7,027 nt of DNA from CAZSPL01 sp964608735 (GTDB taxonomy: Bacteria > JAJVIF01 > JAPKYR01 > CAZSPL01). Made by a program: the position numbers and the translations under genes. Positions 6,097-7,027 of this stretch are shown here, in pieces. Under the pieces are notes generated by a model. It did no database searches, had not been told where the DNA came from, and saw only the letters and a list, made by a program, of their open reading frames with translations. Positions within the stretch are counted from its first letter, which is position 1. The number at the start of each line of letters is the position of its first letter. The stretch lies in contig CAZSPL010000205.1 of NCBI GenBank assembly GCA_964608735.1, positions 1-7,027 of the forward strand. Reading direction: 5' to 3'.

Positions 6097-6112
6097 TCCC
6101 GCCTGTACGGGA
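6097..6112 (+). promoter_or_regulatory. Small hairpin beside the TPR gene's ribosome binding site
   Basis: TCCCG (6097-6101) pairs with CGGGA (6108-6112) around a 6-nt loop. The hairpin ends 4 nt before GAGGAG (6117-6122), the likely ribosome binding site, which lies 7 nt from the ATG at 6130. It could influence translation initiation, though a 5-bp stem is weak evidence. Confidence 0.25.
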
Positions 6113-6129
6113 GGATGAGGAGAATTAAA

Positions 6130-6699
6130 ATGCTGGATTACGAACGAACGGATGGCAACGAGCAGGCCGATGCGGCGCGTACCGGCGCTATTGACCATTT
6201 CCTGAGCGGCCTGATGGCCATCCAGGACGAGGATTTCGAGCGCGGAGTGACCGAGTTTAACGAGGCGCTCAGGCTCGACCCGAATTACTCCTACGCATAT
6301 CTCGGGCTGGGGAAGACATTGCTGGAATTGAACGACCATCACAAGGCGATAGAATATTTCCGGCGCTACCTGAGCATGAACCCTAAGAGCGTCGAGGGGC
6401 TGATCCTCCAGGGGATAACGTATTACGAAGCGGGCGGCCTGGAGGATGCGCGCAGGAAATTCGAGCAGGCGCTCACGATACAGCACAAGGCGTTGCAGCC
6501 GCTTTTGAAGGATAATGTCAACCTTACTGGGGAGGTCGAGCTTTCGGATGCCCGCGCCCGGCTGGAGAAAGCATTGTTGATCGGCCCGGCCGATGAGGGC
6601 GCGATGCGTTTACTGGGGGACATCTACTTCAAGCTCGGTGCGACCGGTTCGGCGGAGCGTATTAAGAATGTGCTCGGCGACAGGGAAGCATCGGGTTAG
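6130..6699 (+). CDS. Tetratricopeptide repeat (TPR) protein
   Basis: A 189-residue soluble protein made almost entirely of TPR helices. TPR1 is at about 19-52 (FERGVTEFNEALRLDPN), TPR2 at 53-86 (HHKAIEYFRRYLSMNPK), TPR3 at 87-120 (LEDARRKFEQAL). A degenerate repeat follows at about 121-154 (ARARLEKALLIGP), then a partial one at 155-186. No signal peptide or membrane segment is seen, so it is probably a cytoplasmic scaffold for protein-protein contacts. The partner is unknown. The start at 6130 is chosen for GAGGAG (6117-6122) at 7-nt spacing. An in-frame ATG at 6073 would add 19 residues with no good site and would translate through the small hairpin. The gene diverges from dapA and is followed by a strong terminator, so it appears monocistronic. 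Confidence 0.88.
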   Translation: MLDYERTDGNEQADAARTGAIDHFLSGLMAIQDEDFERGVTEFNEALRLDPNYSYAYLGLGKTLLELNDHHKAIEYFRRYLSMNPKSVEGLILQGITYYEAGGLEDARRKFEQALTIQHKALQPLLKDNVNLTGEVELSDARARLEKALLIGPADEGAMRLLGDIYFKLGATGSAERIKNVLGDREASG

Positions 6700-6720
6700 C
6701 GGAATAACCGGAATAACCGG
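6700..6720. repeat. 9-bp tandem repeat, 2.3 copies
   Basis: CGGAATAAC is repeated head to tail at 6700-6708 and 6709-6717, followed by CGG. It begins at the base after the TPR stop codon. It is a short, slippage-prone repeat with no evident function. Confidence 0.6.
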
Positions 6721-6759
6721 AGCGAACGAAAGGAATATATATGGGATTGAGGAGGGAGC

Positions 6760-6784
6760 CCCCCGCGCAAGCGGGGGTTTTTTT
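6760..6784 (+). terminator. Strong intrinsic terminator of the TPR gene
   Basis: CCCCCGC (6760-6766) and GCGGGGG (6771-6777) form a perfect 7-bp GC stem closed by a GCAA loop, a stable GNRA tetraloop. Seven T (6778-6784) follow directly. This is a textbook rho-independent terminator 60 nt after the TPR stop codon. Confidence 0.93.
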
Positions 6785-6829
6785 ATTTAATTGTTACGGC
6801 CAAATGGTACTTCTTCCGGTAGTTCCCGG

Positions 6830-6933
6830 GTGGCACGGTTCTCGCGAGCCCGGCGAGGGATAACCGTGGCATTGGCAATTCGAGTTGCGAAGACCACGGT
6901 CAGCGCTCGCAGGGCTCGCGCAGACCGTGCCAC
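6830..6933. repeat. Nested palindromic element of 104 bp
   Basis: Outer arms 6830-6851 and 6912-6933 are inverted copies matching at 19 of 22 positions, beginning GTGGCACGGT and ending ACCGTGCCAC. Inside them the symmetry continues to the centre: GCGAG (6853-6857) with CTCGC (6906-6910), ACCGTGG (6863-6869) with CCACGGT (6894-6900), and GCAA (6875-6878) with TTGC (6885-6888). The 8-mer ACCGTGGC/ACCGTGCC recurs in several places. No open frame with a ribosome binding site lies in 6785-7027. The layout resembles a REP/MITE-type dispersed palindrome or a long structured RNA, placed in the space between two convergent transcription units. Confidence 0.65.
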
Positions 6934-6971
6934 ACATCATATGTGTTTATGAGACACCGGGGTACAACTAT

Positions 6972-7000
6972 AAAAAGAGCGGCGGGCGAATGCCCGCCGC
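6972..7000 (-). terminator. Intrinsic terminator for a leftward gene beyond the window
   Basis: GCGGCGGGC (6979-6987) and GCCCGCCGC (6992-7000) make a perfect 9-bp stem with a 4-nt loop. Read on the minus strand it is followed by TCTTTTTA (complement of 6971-6978), the expected U-tract. No T-run follows on the plus strand. It therefore predicts a minus-strand gene that ends near or beyond base 7001, convergent with the TPR gene. Too little sequence remains to identify it. Confidence 0.75.
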
Positions 7001-7027
7001 GCTGCCGTATTGAGAAGCGACACCGTC

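Noticed and set aside
5917..6129. Lysine riboswitch upstream of dapA
   Set aside because: The leader is too short once the ribosome binding site and -10 candidate are placed, and no lysine-riboswitch-like stems are visible.
6741..6863. Forty-residue ORF with AAAGGA upstream after the TPR gene
   Set aside because: It runs straight through the strong terminator at 6760-6784 and codes for low-complexity sequence.

Overview
The window looks like an ordinary chromosomal segment from a GC-rich diderm (LPS-exporting) bacterium. Clear homologues of the LPS transport ATPase LptB and of an LptF/LptG permease support this. TTG start codons, GAAGGA-type ribosome binding sites and TATAAT-type -10 boxes fit a bacterium with a housekeeping sigma-70-like factor. 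I cannot place it in a phylum from this sequence. An uncultivated lineage is possible but is only a guess.

Left part (1-2469), plus strand. A 181-bp upstream region carries an 11-bp perfect inverted repeat and an extended -10 box. An LptA/OstA-like periplasmic protein (182-1099) and LptB (1102-1944) follow as a tight pair. A 147-bp AT-richer gap then holds a good sigma-70-type promoter and a possible 32-residue hydrophobic ORF. It leads into a small protein with 12 cysteines and no family I recognise (2092-2469), followed by a weak terminator.

Middle part (2560-4798), plus strand. A TATAAT box precedes a three-gene operon with almost no spacing: an LptF/LptG permease with a TTG start (2600-3694), a TIGR00725/LOG-like Rossmann protein (3696-4184), and an unusual protein that joins an N-terminal zinc ribbon to a pilin-like helix and globular domain (4181-4798). 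LptA, LptB and LptF/G belong to the same trans-envelope LPS bridge. LptC, LptD, LptE and a second permease are not in the window.

Right part (4798-7027). The operon ends in a 235-bp, nearly full-length palindromic element that fills the space between two convergent stop codons exactly. It could act as a bidirectional terminator and looks like a MITE. Beyond it dapA (5916-5032, minus) and a TPR protein (6130-6699, plus) diverge from a 213-bp AT-rich region. The last 328 bp (6700-7027) hold no credible gene. They contain a short tandem repeat, a strong rightward terminator, a second nested palindrome of 104 bp, and a leftward terminator that predicts a minus-strand gene just outside the window.

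Most genes are conventional. The items most worth attention are the two palindromic elements, the zinc-ribbon/pilin-like hybrid, the 12-cysteine protein placed inside the lpt locus, and the apparently leaderless TTG start of lptA.
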